Notes: generated by a model from the letters alone, not told the origin. 64,000 bases of DNA from Lentisphaeria bacterium (GCA_016288215.1 JAEEYQ010000046.1:62001-126000); one strand, 5' to 3'. Shown: positions 17,266 through 27,075, counted from the stretch's first letter. Numbers and translations: made by a program.

Positions 17266-18259
17266 TATCGCGGATGCCAAGCCGTTCAAAGTCTTTCGGC
17301 CAGGCATTGGAGCCGGATATCTTCCGTGATGAGCCATCGGAAAAGATGATCTCCAACTGCCATTGGGTCCCGTCATACACATGGGGATCGAAATAACGTT
17401 CATCCCATCGGTCTGCGGAAAAGCCGGCCAATTCTGCCTTGAGAGCCTTTACGGCTTTCGGAGGAAGTTCTCGTTTTTTATATCCTTCCTTGCCGATTTT
17501 CCCGATGGTATAGCTGAATTCATAACTGATCTTTTCATTTTCAAGATCGATCACGATTCTTTCCGTCCGCGGGGAAAAGCCGGTTTCAAGGTAAACGATC
17601 TTTGCCGTTTCTTTCTCTCCCGGCGGAATCTCTACTCGGCGAAGTTTTTTCAGTGCGTCTTCGATTCGCTTCTTCGACTCGATTTCCTCGCATCGGTTTT
17701 CGTAGGAATAACGGAATTCTTTCAGGTTTTCGGCGATCGTTTCCGCCATCTGCCGGTCGGTCACGCCCTCTGTTCTTTTCTGCTCGATCAATCCGTAGAT
17801 AATCATGCGCATTTCGTTATGGTCCACGATGCTTTCGCGGTCTTTTGCCCAAGTGCAGACGGAAAAGAAAAACTGCGTCATGACGAAGGCGAAGATCAGA
17901 ACAAACCAGCTGTACCAACGGATCTTCCGCCAGGCAAATACCGCTCCGGCAAGGATTGCAGCGACGGCAAGCAGCGTCAGGATCATGCCGGAAGCATACC
18001 TCGGAAGTGTCAAAAGATCCTGATGCACAGTTCCAGCCGCCAACTGCTGCTGCAAATTCTCGAAGAAGTTCTGTGCACGCTCTCCCGAAGCGCAATTTCT
18101 TTCGATCCAGCTTAATGAATAGAAAACGAGTGCGGCAAAAAGATGCATGGCGATGCAAAAGAGGTAGATTCCCAGCCGCCACCAGCGCGGAATACAATTC
18201 AGAAAGAACAGAAACACCATCGGACCGATCAGTGCGATGAAAGCAAACAGCGGGATCAT
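17231..18259 (-). CDS. Membrane protein of unknown function
   Basis: The 342-aa protein has four predicted transmembrane helices: two near the N-terminus (IPLFAFIALIGPMVFLFFL, LGIYLFCIAMHLFAALVFY), a third (GMILTLLAVAAILAGAVFAW) and a fourth (WYSWFVLIFAFVMTQFFF). A soluble C-terminal domain ends with WQLEIIFSDGSSRKISGSNA, a phrase seen in uncharacterised bacterial proteins. I do not recognise a function. AAAGGAG lies 12 nt before the ATG but is closer to a three-codon ATG frame (18267-18256) whose stop overlaps the gene start. A 23-bp tandem array occupies the DNA directly upstream. Confidence 0.7.
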   Translation of the reverse strand: MIPLFAFIALIGPMVFLFFLNCIPRWWRLGIYLFCIAMHLFAALVFYSLSWIERNCASGERAQNFFENLQQQLAAGTVHQDLLTLPRYASGMILTLLAVAAILAGAVFAWRKIRWYSWFVLIFAFVMTQFFFSVCTWAKDRESIVDHNEMRMIIYGLIEQKRTEGVTDRQMAETIAENLKEFRYSYENRCEEIESKKRIEDALKKLRRVEIPPGEKETAKIVYLETGFSPRTERIVIDLENEKISYEFSYTIGKIGKEGYKKRELPPKAVKALKAELAGFSADRWDERYFDPHVYDGTQWQLEIIFSDGSSRKISGSNAWPKDFERLGIRDIRKKIREDAKP

Positions 18260-18293
18260 GATATCATTTCTCTCCTTTCCGGTCAGATTTTGG

Positions 18294-18536
18294 GGAACAC
18301 CTTGAGCGACATTTCAGGGACACCTTGAAGGACATTTCAGGGACACCTTGAGCGACATTTCAGGGACACCTTGAAGGACATTTCAGGGACATCTTGAGCG
18401 ACATTTCAGGGACACCTTGAGCGACATTTCAGGGACACCTTGAGCGACATTTCAAGGACATCTTGAGTGACATTTCAGGGACACCTTGAGGGACACCTTG
18501 AGCGACATTTCAGGGACATCTTGAGGGACATTTCTA
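18294..18536. repeat. 23-bp tandem repeat array, about 10.5 copies
   Basis: Successive units start GGGACACCTTGAG and end GACATTTCA, with period 23: 18294, 18317, 18340, 18363, 18386, 18409, 18432, 18455, a truncated 12-nt unit at 18478, then 18490 and 18513. Variation is limited to a few positions (C/T in ACACC/ACATC; GCG/AAGG/GGG before ACATTT). The last unit contains the stop codon of the AlbA_2-type gene (18534-18536). The period is not a multiple of 3, and the array is between genes, not coding. Confidence 0.95.
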
Positions 18537-19886
18537 GCCGGTTATATTCTCATCTGTTTCCGTTGTTAAAACGATCCAGCGGCCTCCTTTATCGCCGCCC
18601 TTTCTGGTGAGTCGTTGCTTCTTCTGCAAATTCGCCAGTTGCTTTTCGATAGCCCGTGTGCTTAATCCCAACTCGTCGGCCATCTGATTTATGGTTATAT
18701 CTGGATCATGGGCAATGAGCACCAGTAACTTTTCACAAGTCTTCTCCGAACTTTTCTCCGAACTTTTCTCCGAACTTGCCAGTGCAATCCTAAATATGGT
18801 GACCAGCACTCCCCCGTCGGCATCTTCGATCTTCGGCTGAGCGAGTCCAGCCTGCGTCATGCCGTCAATGATTTTCCTGATACCGCGTCCCCAACTCTCA
18901 ATGAATCCTGCACGGTAGAAAATTTCCGCAATGTTTTTGTTCCGTGGATATGAGGCGTGGCGCTCCAGCAGTTTCTCCGGCGTAAGTTCGGCGGGGAGTC
19001 TACCCTGATTCCACAGTTCAATGCGGTCGTTATAGACGCGCATCTGGATATGTGCGCCTGTGTAGTCCTTGTGGATGATGGAGTTGAAAATGGCTTCCCG
19101 CAATGCATCCTCCGGGATTTCAAGCGGCTCGATGCGCTGAAGACCCTCGTAATGGATTGGAGAAATCAGATACTTCGATCTCAAAACTTCCATGACCCGG
19201 TCCGCCATGCGGATGAGGTCGCCGGAAATGACATCCTGAAACATCAGGTCCGCTTCATCCGAGCCGAATCTGCCGATGCGGAAATCGCAGAGCGGAAAAT
19301 ACTTTGCAGGATTCTTCCCAAAGGCCAGGATTGCCGCATTTTTGATATGCCCGTCTTCATCCAGAAGATTGAGATTTTCCAGTACGAGCCGGATGTCTTT
19401 GGTGTAGGAACTTTCCGTCATGCGATGATTGCGGATGGCGCTGCGCTGAAAATAATCGACGGCTTCGGGCGAGATCATATCCAACGTTGCCCGTTCCTGC
19501 ACCACGTCGTCCCATGACAGACCCATTTTGCGGAAAAGGAACTGCTGAAGCGCAGCGCCCTTGAGCTCCTGCCTCGTACTGCCGGAACTATAGTGATAGA
19601 CGCCGTGATATGCGATCGGCAAAGAAGACGGCGATACTACGATTTCAAGATAATCCCGTCCGCTCTTGGACCGCAGATTCACTTCGGCAACAATGCCAAG
19701 GGTGGTAACAATCTTGTTTGGGATGTCTTCGAGGAGTTTTTTCGCGTTGGCAACGCCGACTACTTTTTCGGAGTCATTGACGCCGATATAGAGTTTGCCA
19801 CCCTGCGCATTGGCAAAGCCACATATCCACTTAAGATATTCGTCACTCCAACTTTCTTTCCACTCGATGTTCTGGCATTCTTTCAC
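18534..19886 (-). CDS. AlbA_2/Schlafen-type ATP-binding transcriptional regulator
   Basis: The 450-aa protein begins with an AlbA_2-type (divergent AAA_4/Schlafen) domain: E-W-K-E-S at residues 8-12 and GFANAQGGKLYIGVND at 24-39. A GHKL-type ATPase domain follows (REAIFNSIIHKDY with the N-box-like Asn, and ESWGRGIRKI), then a C-terminal winged helix (ITINQMADELGLSTRAIEKQ). Between them lies a triplicated SSEK linker encoded by a 12-bp repeat. The start is GTG with GGAG 8 nt upstream. These proteins are common accessory-genome regulators. Its stop codon lies within a 23-bp repeat unit. Confidence 0.85.
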   Translation of the reverse strand: MKECQNIEWKESWSDEYLKWICGFANAQGGKLYIGVNDSEKVVGVANAKKLLEDIPNKIVTTLGIVAEVNLRSKSGRDYLEIVVSPSSLPIAYHGVYHYSSGSTRQELKGAALQQFLFRKMGLSWDDVVQERATLDMISPEAVDYFQRSAIRNHRMTESSYTKDIRLVLENLNLLDEDGHIKNAAILAFGKNPAKYFPLCDFRIGRFGSDEADLMFQDVISGDLIRMADRVMEVLRSKYLISPIHYEGLQRIEPLEIPEDALREAIFNSIIHKDYTGAHIQMRVYNDRIELWNQGRLPAELTPEKLLERHASYPRNKNIAEIFYRAGFIESWGRGIRKIIDGMTQAGLAQPKIEDADGGVLVTIFRIALASSEKSSEKSSEKTCEKLLVLIAHDPDITINQMADELGLSTRAIEKQLANLQKKQRLTRKGGDKGGRWIVLTTETDENITG

Positions 19887-21080
19887 AGCGGCACTCCGGT
19901 TTCATCTTCATAAATCTATGATAATATACCGCACGCTACCCGTAAAACCAACCTTTGTGTCCTCGAAAACGGCACAAAAACTGTTTATGTATCAACCAAT
20001 TGTTTATCAAGTAATGTGAAGACGACAATGGTTCGAGATGTCGTTTCAGTTAATTCGGTTGTTGAGGTGGGATGGCAACCAGCCTCCGATGAACTAATAG
20101 GTGTTTTCGTCCCAGAAGAAGTAGATCTCCATACAGTCATGGTTCTCGTGTTGGTTGCTGTGCTCCAGATGGAACTGCTGGAAAAACGCCGAGGATTTGG
20201 CCGTATGAAGATTCTGACTCACAGTAGCCTATACAAGCCGTTTTTCGTCATAAAACCGCATTTTTACGCAAAAAAGACAAATTTGAAAAAGGGACTCGAT
20301 TTCCCGCATACATTGCCATTTATGCCAACATCGCCCCGAGGTGTCACAAGGTGTCACCATTTGGGGCTTTTTGCGTCTATGAACATTGCGTTTGGGTGGA
20401 TAGCTGTGACGTCATAAAGTGGAGTCGTTTCATTCCGAAAAGTTGCATTTAATGCAATGTCAACGGTCACGAGGACGTATTGCGCTTTTTCAAGTGGATT
20501 TGCGGGAAATTCACCCAATGGCCCTTGTAGAGGCGTTTGTCATTTCAGGTATTAATATACCTAAAAGCATGTGCGATGCAACAGAGGCATGCTACAGCGT
20601 CCTAGCGGCCATTTTTCATGAAAAAGAGGGGTGTGCGAAGGTGCTTGGCGGAGAATTATTGCCGTACTCATCAACAAATTTTGCACATTACCATATCATT
20701 TGAATGTGTCGTAAAATTCTGGATCCATTGTTCTTGCGACAGTTTATCCGCAATTCCAAACTATTGTGAACTTGCGACAAGTTGCAATCTACGACAGTTC
20801 TATGGGCTTCTTCTGTCGTATAATTTGAAGTCCTGCACATTCTCCGTTTGTTCTCATGTGTCGTGACTCTCTGAAAAAAACCTCCTGTTTTCACTATTTT
20901 TCATGTGGTATTTTGCGTTTTCGTCAAATGACAATATTTTAAAATGAAATGCATTGGCATGAAAGACGGGAAGAAACTGTATCTCCCGTTTGGATAGTGA
21001 GTTAAACAACAGAGACAATCATGGCGGTTCCTGCGGTGTATCCATGGTCGCCAAAAATGACGAAGGGGGGACATGAAAGA
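19887..21080. other. 1.2-kb low-information region without a recognisable gene
   Basis: AT-rich DNA with only weak reading frames. A plus frame at 20016-20417 crosses a terminator-like hairpin and has no family signal. A plus frame at 20419-20703 (GTG start, 94 aa) is unrecognised and could be a small orphan gene. On the minus strand, 20210-20024 reads FFQQFHLEHSNQHENHD and FIGGWLPSHLNN around an in-frame TAG, which looks like decayed coding sequence. No tRNA or insertion-sequence ends were seen. Confidence 0.4.
20333..20372 (+). terminator. Rho-independent terminator-like hairpin
   Basis: GCCCC (20333-20337) pairs with GGGGC (20363-20367), followed immediately by five T residues. The arms enclose GGTG/CACC pairing and two GTGTCAC copies. 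No clear plus-strand gene ends here, so it may belong to a lost gene or a small RNA. Confidence 0.5.
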
Positions 21081-24000
21081 ATGAAAGGGAAATGGGGCGT
21101 TTGGGTCATTGGGGCCGTCGGTATCGTGTCGATTGTGATGAACATCTGTCTGCTGACCATGCGGAAGGGCAGGGAGACATCGTCGAATGCCCCCTTGACG
21201 GAATTGGTGGATTCGGCAACGGCAACGACGGCGACAGGGGATTTGACATTGGCGGTGCCTTTGCCTTCCGCCCCTGAGGCGGCGGACACGACGAATGACA
21301 CAAAAGGGGATAATGAAGGAAAACGCCTGTATGTCAAGGAGTTAAACTATTACCAGTATTCAGAAAATCTGAGCGTTTATTTCGCGGTTCATGGAAGCAA
21401 GAAGAATCCTGAAATTTCCATAAAGGCGGAGAATCTTCAGATTTCACCTGAGCTGGAGGACATGTCGCTCAAGGGACGACACTATTGTTGGGACATAGAA
21501 GGCAAGTTCAAGCCTGGACAGACCTATACCATTGTCATAAAGGCGCCCTTGCGCTCCACGGATGGCGCTGTCATGGAGACGGATGGGGTTTTCAACGTGA
21601 AGATTCCCCCCATGTCCCCCTCTTGCCGCATTTTGGTTCAAGGCCCTTTCTTCCCGTCGTTGGACGAAAAGGGGGAGGCCCGTCGCGTGGTGCTGCCGAC
21701 AAGTCTGGTCAATGTCAAACGCCTCCACGCCAAGCTCTTCCGTGCCTGCCCGGAGAATTTCAGCCGCCTTCAGGGGGATGAATGGTGGAACGCCATTCAT
21801 GAAATGGAAGAGGTGGAGGACCGCAAATTCGAGTTCAGTCTGCCGAAGGACAAGAAAGTCCAGAGGGACATCGACTTCTCGCCGCTTTTCGCGAAACGGG
21901 GAAATGGCGTCTACATCCTCCGCCTTTCCAATGATGGAAATGAATATCCCTTTGAAGAACTGCCTATCATCCTCAGCGACATGGTGATCCAATGCGCCGT
22001 GAACGTCACGTCACGTCAGGCTCAGGTCTTTGTTCGCCGTTTCAGCGACGGCAAGGCCGCCCCCGGCTGCGCCATTTTCCTTTATAGCACGAAACATCGT
22101 CTCATGGGTCGCGGCGTGGCGGATGAGCATGGTCAGGCGCTGCTGAATTTCTTTGAGGACTTTCAGGACAAGAGTGACTTCCCGTGCACGGTGGTTGCCG
22201 CCAACGCAGGAGATGCCACTTTCCTGCGGCTGGACGGCAACACGGAATGCGATTTGTCCGTCTTTGAAAAGGCGGAGGGCAATGGCTTCCGGAACACGCC
22301 GTACGCTTTTCTCTACTCCGAACGCGGCGTCTGCCGCCCTGGAGAGAGCATCGGTCTTTTCGCATGGGTTCGTTCCTGCGAGGACGGCGCGCTGTTGCCC
22401 TACAAAAACGCCCCCATGCTGCTGACGGTGACAGACCCCAACGGCAAGAAGATCTTCACGGAACGCGTGACGACGGATGCCCATGGCCATGGGCGGACGC
22501 TGCTTTCTCTTCCCCAAAACGCCCGCACAGGGCAGTACACCGTGACCTGCGACAATGGCGACCAGACCAGCTGGGGGACAAGTCATTTCACGGTGGCCTT
22601 CTATGTGCCAGACCGAATCCGTGTGAAAGCGACTTCTGGCAAGACGGAAGCCATGGCCGACGAGGCGACCACTATTGATGTCCAGGCCGACTATTATTTC
22701 GGAACTCCCGTTGCGGAAGGAACTTGCCAACTTCGTGTCATGAGTGAGCCCATGCCGTTCCCTGCCCATTGGAAGGGCTATGCGGTGGGTGATGCGGAAA
22801 GCAATCGGGATGCCAAGGAGTTCAGCACCCTGAAGAAATTGGGGGCGGATGGCAAGGTGTCTTTTCAATACCCAGGCTTTGCGTTGCAGAACGGGGTCTC
22901 CCATGTGCCGGTCATGCTGACGGCGGTTGCGGAAGTCTCCGAACCGGGTGGCCGTGCGGTGACGGACACAACCACCGTGGTGAGCTTCCCCTCCACGGTG
23001 TTTTTGGGCCTTGCCAAGCAGAAGACGAACATGGCTTCCGCCATGGTGTCGTTGGAAGGGCGGCTTTTGGGATGGAATCCTGCAGATTCGATTCCAGCGG
23101 GCACCCGAACCTACAATCTGACTCTGTTCAAAATCAATTGGGAATATGTTCAACGAGAGGAACATGGAAAGATCCAAAATGTGTGGGAACGCAAGCGGAC
23201 TCAGGTGCCATGCCAGCCGGAGCTGGTCATGGACAAACCATCCGTGGAGTTTTCGTCTCCTGACTTGGAAGATGGCTGCTACGAGCTGCTGGCAGAATCG
23301 GCGGACGGTCTGAAAACCCGTCTGTTCTTCTGGCATTCGCAGAACGAAAGCGCCTCCCATAGCGCCAATCCTTCCGTGCTGACGTTCCAGCTGAATCGGG
23401 AGCACTATCGACCGGGGGAAACCGCCCAAGTCACCATGCAGGCGCCTTCCGAAGGGCAGTGTTATATCGTCTGCGGCGGCCGTTGCATCCACAGCGCCGC
23501 CAGCTTCGATGTGAAAGCGGGGGAGAATGTCTTTGAGGTGCCGCTTCCGGAGAAGATTGTCGGAGACGCTTTCCATGTTGGCGTGACCATGGTCTTCCGG
23601 AATGCCAAGAAGAAAATCCTCCGTTCCTTTGGCCTCCTGCAGATTCCCGTGGACCAATCCGTCCATGAACTGGACATCGCGTTGGAAGCCCCTGCAAGAG
23701 CGACACCTGGAGAGGATGTGGAGGTGACGGTGCTGTTCAAGAACAACAACGGAGAGCCGCTGGATGGGGAAGTCCATCTGTTTGCCGTGGACGAAGGCAT
23801 TCTCTCTTTGACCGGATTCAAGACGCCGGATATTTATAAGTTCTTTTATGGCAGATATTTATGTTCTACTGAATATTTTGACGCCTATAGCTTGCTCTTC
23901 CCGGACGTCCACATCGGCCCCGATGGACGCATCGGCGGTGACGGCGGCAGCTTAGGGGGCCGTTTCCGCGAGGAGATTCTCTCGAAGAAACCGGCCATTG

Positions 24001-25985
24001 TCCTGCTGGACATCCTGCCGGTCTCCGAAGGCAAGGCGACGACGCGATTCGCGCTGCCGAAACATTTGGGGGCCATGCGTTTGATGGCCGTCGGCGCGTC
24101 CGGCTTGGCGGTGGGCTCCGCGTCCAGTGGCATCATCTTGCGGGACAAGGTCAATGTCTTGGCGACCGCCCCTCGGGCCGTGGCCCCAGGGGATGAGTTC
24201 GACCTGCATTTCAAACTGTTCAACACGGACGAAGAGGGGGCAGGGGATTATGTGTTCACCGTTGCCCTTCCGGACTCCCTTGCGTCGAAGGCGCCCCTCC
24301 AAGCCACGGGACAGTTGCCCAAGGGGGCCAGCCGCACCCATACCCTGCGTTGCACGGCAGGAGAGACATTGGGAGGACAGGAGGTTCATTTCACTCTGAA
24401 GGCCGGCAACAGCGTCTTTGCGGACAGTGTGCCGGTGACAGTTCGTGGCGTGAATCCGTCCGTCACCCGCATCCATTCCTTCCGACTGGAAGCTGGAAAG
24501 GAGCTGGAACTTCCTGCGGTTCAAGAAGATTGGCATGGTGAACCTCAAGTGACCTTGCGTTTCGCCGCCTCTCCCGCCATCGGCCTGAAGGATGCGTTGG
24601 ACTGGCTCAACAGCTATCCCTACGGTTGTCTGGAGCAGACCACAGCCGGCGCGTTCCCGTATCTGGCCCTCAACAATCTGCTGAAGGCGGGAATCATCAG
24701 CGATGCGGAGAAGCGGACGGCGGAGAGCCGAATCCACAATGTCTACATGAGTCTGCTGTCCATGAGACTGGGCAGCGGCGGTTTCGCCGCCTGGCCGGGA
24801 GGCATGACGGAATGGGAGGAGGCTTCCGTTTTCGCCACCAATTTCCTTGTCCAATATGGAAAGGAGTTTTTGGGCGGTTTGGAGCCGGAGCTTCAGCAGT
24901 CGCTGCGGCGCTATCTGATCCGTTTGGGGGACAAGAATGACATCAGCCGGGACTTCCGAGGCTATGTGGCCTATGTGCTGTCCTTCTTTGACGATGGTGA
25001 CATGAGCTGCGCCAATCTTGCCCGCCGAATCGCCTCTGAAGAGCAGACTGATCTGGGGCTGTTTTTGGCTGGCGCGGCCCTTGTCCGTGGCGGCTATGCG
25101 CGGGAGGGCATGGCTCATGTGCTCCACGCCCTTGACGGCGAGGTCTGGCGGGTGCAGGATGGAATGTCTTTCGAAGGGGATACCTACAGCGCAGAATCCC
25201 GTCTGGGGCAGGTGCTGGCGATTCTGATGGAGATTCAGCCGGACAATCCATTGGTCCATCGGCTGGCCATGGATCTGCAGCAGTGCCAAAAGGACAATGG
25301 CAGCGCCTGGGGAACCACGCAGGCTAATGCATGGGGCATCGTGGCCATGGCCGCCTACGCCGCCCATCATGGCGCGGAAAAGGCCGTTGGCAACCTAACC
25401 TTGCCCAACGCAAAGCAACTGGCCATTGACACGGATCGGGTCATGGCCTTGCCATTGTCTGCCGACGGTGGCGCCATCATCCGCAACGGAGGCGAAAAGG
25501 GATTCTATGTGCAGCAGATCATTGTGGGCATGCCCAAGAAACTGGAGAGGGTGAGCAATGGCATCCATCTAAGCCGCAGATATTTAGATGAAAATGGGAA
25601 AGCGGTTTCCAAGCTGGCTCATGGACAAAAAGTCAATGTGGAGCTGCGGTTGAAGACCACGGGAGCCATAAAGAATCTGGTTCTGGTCAATCTGCTTCCC
25701 GGCGGTCTGGAAGTGGAGGATTCGCGGTTGGCGTCTCGAAAGGCGGCGCTACCATTGCCCAAAGAGACGGATGGGGCGGTGTTCAATCCGATGTTCATGG
25801 AAAAGCAGGATGACCGTTTCCTGGCCTTTGGACATGTGACGAATTCTGAAGAGAAGGTGATCTCCTTCACAGCCCGCGCTGTCTCCAGAGGACGGTTCGC
25901 CAATCCGCCCTTCTATGCGGAGGCCATGTATGACCCGCAGACCCAGGGCGTCTTCTCCGAAGAGACGATGCTGACCATTGAATGA
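21081..25985 (+). CDS. Bacterial alpha-2-macroglobulin family protein
   Basis: A very large protein (1634 aa from ATG 21081). An N-terminal signal anchor (WGVWVIGAVGIVSIVMNICLL) is followed by macroglobulin-like domains (YSERGVCRPGESIGLFAWVR is the characteristic MG segment) and a central ANATO-free bait-like region. The thioester motif GCLEQT (TGT codon at 24627, about residue 1183) lies within an alpha/alpha toroid domain (FAAWPGGMTEWEEASVFATN). Bacterial relatives are thought to trap foreign proteases in the periplasm. ATG 21081 is preferred over 21021 because the hydrophobic signal then sits at the N-terminus. No lipobox and no neighbouring pbpC gene, unlike the E. coli YfhM arrangement. 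Confidence 0.9.
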   Translation: MKGKWGVWVIGAVGIVSIVMNICLLTMRKGRETSSNAPLTELVDSATATTATGDLTLAVPLPSAPEAADTTNDTKGDNEGKRLYVKELNYYQYSENLSVYFAVHGSKKNPEISIKAENLQISPELEDMSLKGRHYCWDIEGKFKPGQTYTIVIKAPLRSTDGAVMETDGVFNVKIPPMSPSCRILVQGPFFPSLDEKGEARRVVLPTSLVNVKRLHAKLFRACPENFSRLQGDEWWNAIHEMEEVEDRKFEFSLPKDKKVQRDIDFSPLFAKRGNGVYILRLSNDGNEYPFEELPIILSDMVIQCAVNVTSRQAQVFVRRFSDGKAAPGCAIFLYSTKHRLMGRGVADEHGQALLNFFEDFQDKSDFPCTVVAANAGDATFLRLDGNTECDLSVFEKAEGNGFRNTPYAFLYSERGVCRPGESIGLFAWVRSCEDGALLPYKNAPMLLTVTDPNGKKIFTERVTTDAHGHGRTLLSLPQNARTGQYTVTCDNGDQTSWGTSHFTVAFYVPDRIRVKATSGKTEAMADEATTIDVQADYYFGTPVAEGTCQLRVMSEPMPFPAHWKGYAVGDAESNRDAKEFSTLKKLGADGKVSFQYPGFALQNGVSHVPVMLTAVAEVSEPGGRAVTDTTTVVSFPSTVFLGLAKQKTNMASAMVSLEGRLLGWNPADSIPAGTRTYNLTLFKINWEYVQREEHGKIQNVWERKRTQVPCQPELVMDKPSVEFSSPDLEDGCYELLAESADGLKTRLFFWHSQNESASHSANPSVLTFQLNREHYRPGETAQVTMQAPSEGQCYIVCGGRCIHSAASFDVKAGENVFEVPLPEKIVGDAFHVGVTMVFRNAKKKILRSFGLLQIPVDQSVHELDIALEAPARATPGEDVEVTVLFKNNNGEPLDGEVHLFAVDEGILSLTGFKTPDIYKFFYGRYLCSTEYFDAYSLLFPDVHIGPDGRIGGDGGSLGGRFREEILSKKPAIVLLDILPVSEGKATTRFALPKHLGAMRLMAVGASGLAVGSASSGIILRDKVNVLATAPRAVAPGDEFDLHFKLFNTDEEGAGDYVFTVALPDSLASKAPLQATGQLPKGASRTHTLRCTAGETLGGQEVHFTLKAGNSVFADSVPVTVRGVNPSVTRIHSFRLEAGKELELPAVQEDWHGEPQVTLRFAASPAIGLKDALDWLNSYPYGCLEQTTAGAFPYLALNNLLKAGIISDAEKRTAESRIHNVYMSLLSMRLGSGGFAAWPGGMTEWEEASVFATNFLVQYGKEFLGGLEPELQQSLRRYLIRLGDKNDISRDFRGYVAYVLSFFDDGDMSCANLARRIASEEQTDLGLFLAGAALVRGGYAREGMAHVLHALDGEVWRVQDGMSFEGDTYSAESRLGQVLAILMEIQPDNPLVHRLAMDLQQCQKDNGSAWGTTQANAWGIVAMAAYAAHHGAEKAVGNLTLPNAKQLAIDTDRVMALPLSADGGAIIRNGGEKGFYVQQIIVGMPKKLERVSNGIHLSRRYLDENGKAVSKLAHGQKVNVELRLKTTGAIKNLVLVNLLPGGLEVEDSRLASRKAALPLPKETDGAVFNPMFMEKQDDRFLAFGHVTNSEEKVISFTARAVSRGRFANPPFYAEAMYDPQTQGVFSEETMLTIE

Positions 25986-26327
25986 CGGTCAATCTGTCAT
26001 AAAAACTTAAATGATTGATAATCAATAATTTGTATTATTATGTCCCATGGGCTTGTCAATCCGACCCGTCCTATGGGACTTATATTGATGAAGTTGACAA
26101 CTTTATAGCTTGCTAAATTCCGAATTCCAACCTCAAGCTTTCTGTCGCCGATTCCTCTATACAATATTCTACTATATATAGTATATGGAGTCATTGGGGG
26201 ATGGCGGGCAATGAGCATTGGACTGCGGACTCTTCGAAATCCGCGGTCTTTCAGGGGACAAAACTGGAAAATTGTCAAAATTTTTGAAGAAAGATGAAAA
26301 AAGTGTTGGATTACATGGGTTAATGAC

Positions 26328-26355
26328 TTGCCAAGTTGTGAACGGGTTGTATGTT
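26328..26355 (+). promoter_or_regulatory. Candidate sigma-70-type promoter for HU gene
   Basis: TTGCCA (26328-26333) and TATGTT (26350-26355) are separated by 16 nt and lie about 90 bp before the HU start codon. The match to the consensus is moderate. Confidence 0.35.
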
Positions 26356-26375
26356 AAGTCTGTTGTCTGGTAGTG

Positions 26376-26392
26376 GGGCACTTACTGTGCCC
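26376..26392 (+). promoter_or_regulatory. Leader hairpin before HU gene
   Basis: GGGCAC (26376-26381) pairs perfectly with GTGCCC (26387-26392) over a TTACT loop, in the probable untranslated leader. There is no T-run, so it is more likely an mRNA-stability or regulatory structure than a terminator. Confidence 0.4.
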
Positions 26393-26445
26393 TGTAAACT
26401 GTAAGTGGCAAATCCTAATATTCATAAAAGGATGGAGGCAATTCA

Positions 26446-26751
26446 ATGGCAATGACAAAGAGAGATCTGGTTGTCCGCGTGTCCAAACAGACGAATCTGC
26501 GGCAGAACGATGTGGCGGCGGTTATTCAGCTGACGCTGGATACCATCACGGAAGAGCTGGCCGGCGGCAATACGATTGAGTTCCGCAACTTTGGCGTTTT
26601 CGAGATTATGCGCCGCAAAGCCCGTGTTGGCCGTAACCCCAACGAGCCCAAGAAGTCGGTTAAGATTCCGGAGCGCGCTGTTGTCAAGTTCAAGCCTGGC
26701 AAAGAGATGCGTAAACTGGTCCTGAAGCTGGATCCGGAGAAGATCGGCTAA
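26446..26751 (+). CDS. HU/IHF-family DNA-binding protein
   Basis: The 101-aa nucleoid protein has the HU fold: helices (TKRDLVVRVSKQTNLRQNDV), then beta arms with EFRNFGVFEIMRRKARVGRN and PNEPKKSVKIPERAVVKFKP. The RxxRxGRNP arm motif that intercalates DNA is intact. The length is slightly above the usual 90 residues. It bends and compacts DNA as a homo- or heterodimer. GGAGG lies 7 nt before the ATG. It is monocistronic: its own leader hairpin upstream and a strong terminator about 85 bp downstream. Confidence 0.95.
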   Translation: MAMTKRDLVVRVSKQTNLRQNDVAAVIQLTLDTITEELAGGNTIEFRNFGVFEIMRRKARVGRNPNEPKKSVKIPERAVVKFKPGKEMRKLVLKLDPEKIG

Positions 26752-26837
26752 GGCGATTTGCCTGCATCGGCTTCTGTCGAAATCGTCTATCGTCTTGTGC
26801 GAGAAGAGGTTCCGACAATTCGAGGCCTATTATCGGA

Positions 26838-26870
26838 AGCCAGCATGTGAAAGATGTGCTGGCTTTTCTT
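26838..26870 (+). terminator. Rho-independent terminator of HU gene
   Basis: AGCCAGCA (26838-26845) pairs with TGCTGGCT (26857-26864), followed by TTTCTTTT. It is a strong 8-bp stem with an 11-nt loop, 87 bp after the HU stop codon. Confidence 0.9.
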
Positions 26871-27075
26871 TTGTCCCTGTTCAGAACCCCGTCAAAAGGC
26901 GTCATGTCAAAGTCGGAATGGCAGGGGGCGTTGTTTTTTCTCTCAACATATGATGAATCAGTAGGTTAGAGAATGGGGCAAGCCTCTTATGGAGAAGTGT
27001 TCCATGGATTCCGACGCAGGGTTCTGAAGTGTTATTGTGTCATCATCAGACGATTATCGACCAAAGGATTCTGCC

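Larger units (their letters stand above)
25986..26445. other. Intergenic region upstream of HU gene
   Basis: 460 bp of AT-rich DNA with no gene. It contains a near-palindromic A/T tract around 26165-26185 (CTACTATATATAGTATATGG), a candidate promoter at 26328-26355 and a leader hairpin at 26376-26392. Confidence 0.5.

Noticed and set aside
18294-18536. The 23-bp array as a possible CRISPR array
   Set aside because: Units are contiguous with no spacers between them, and no cas genes are present.
20016-20417. A 133-aa plus-strand frame
   Set aside because: It passes through a strong terminator-like hairpin, has atypical composition and no recognisable family.
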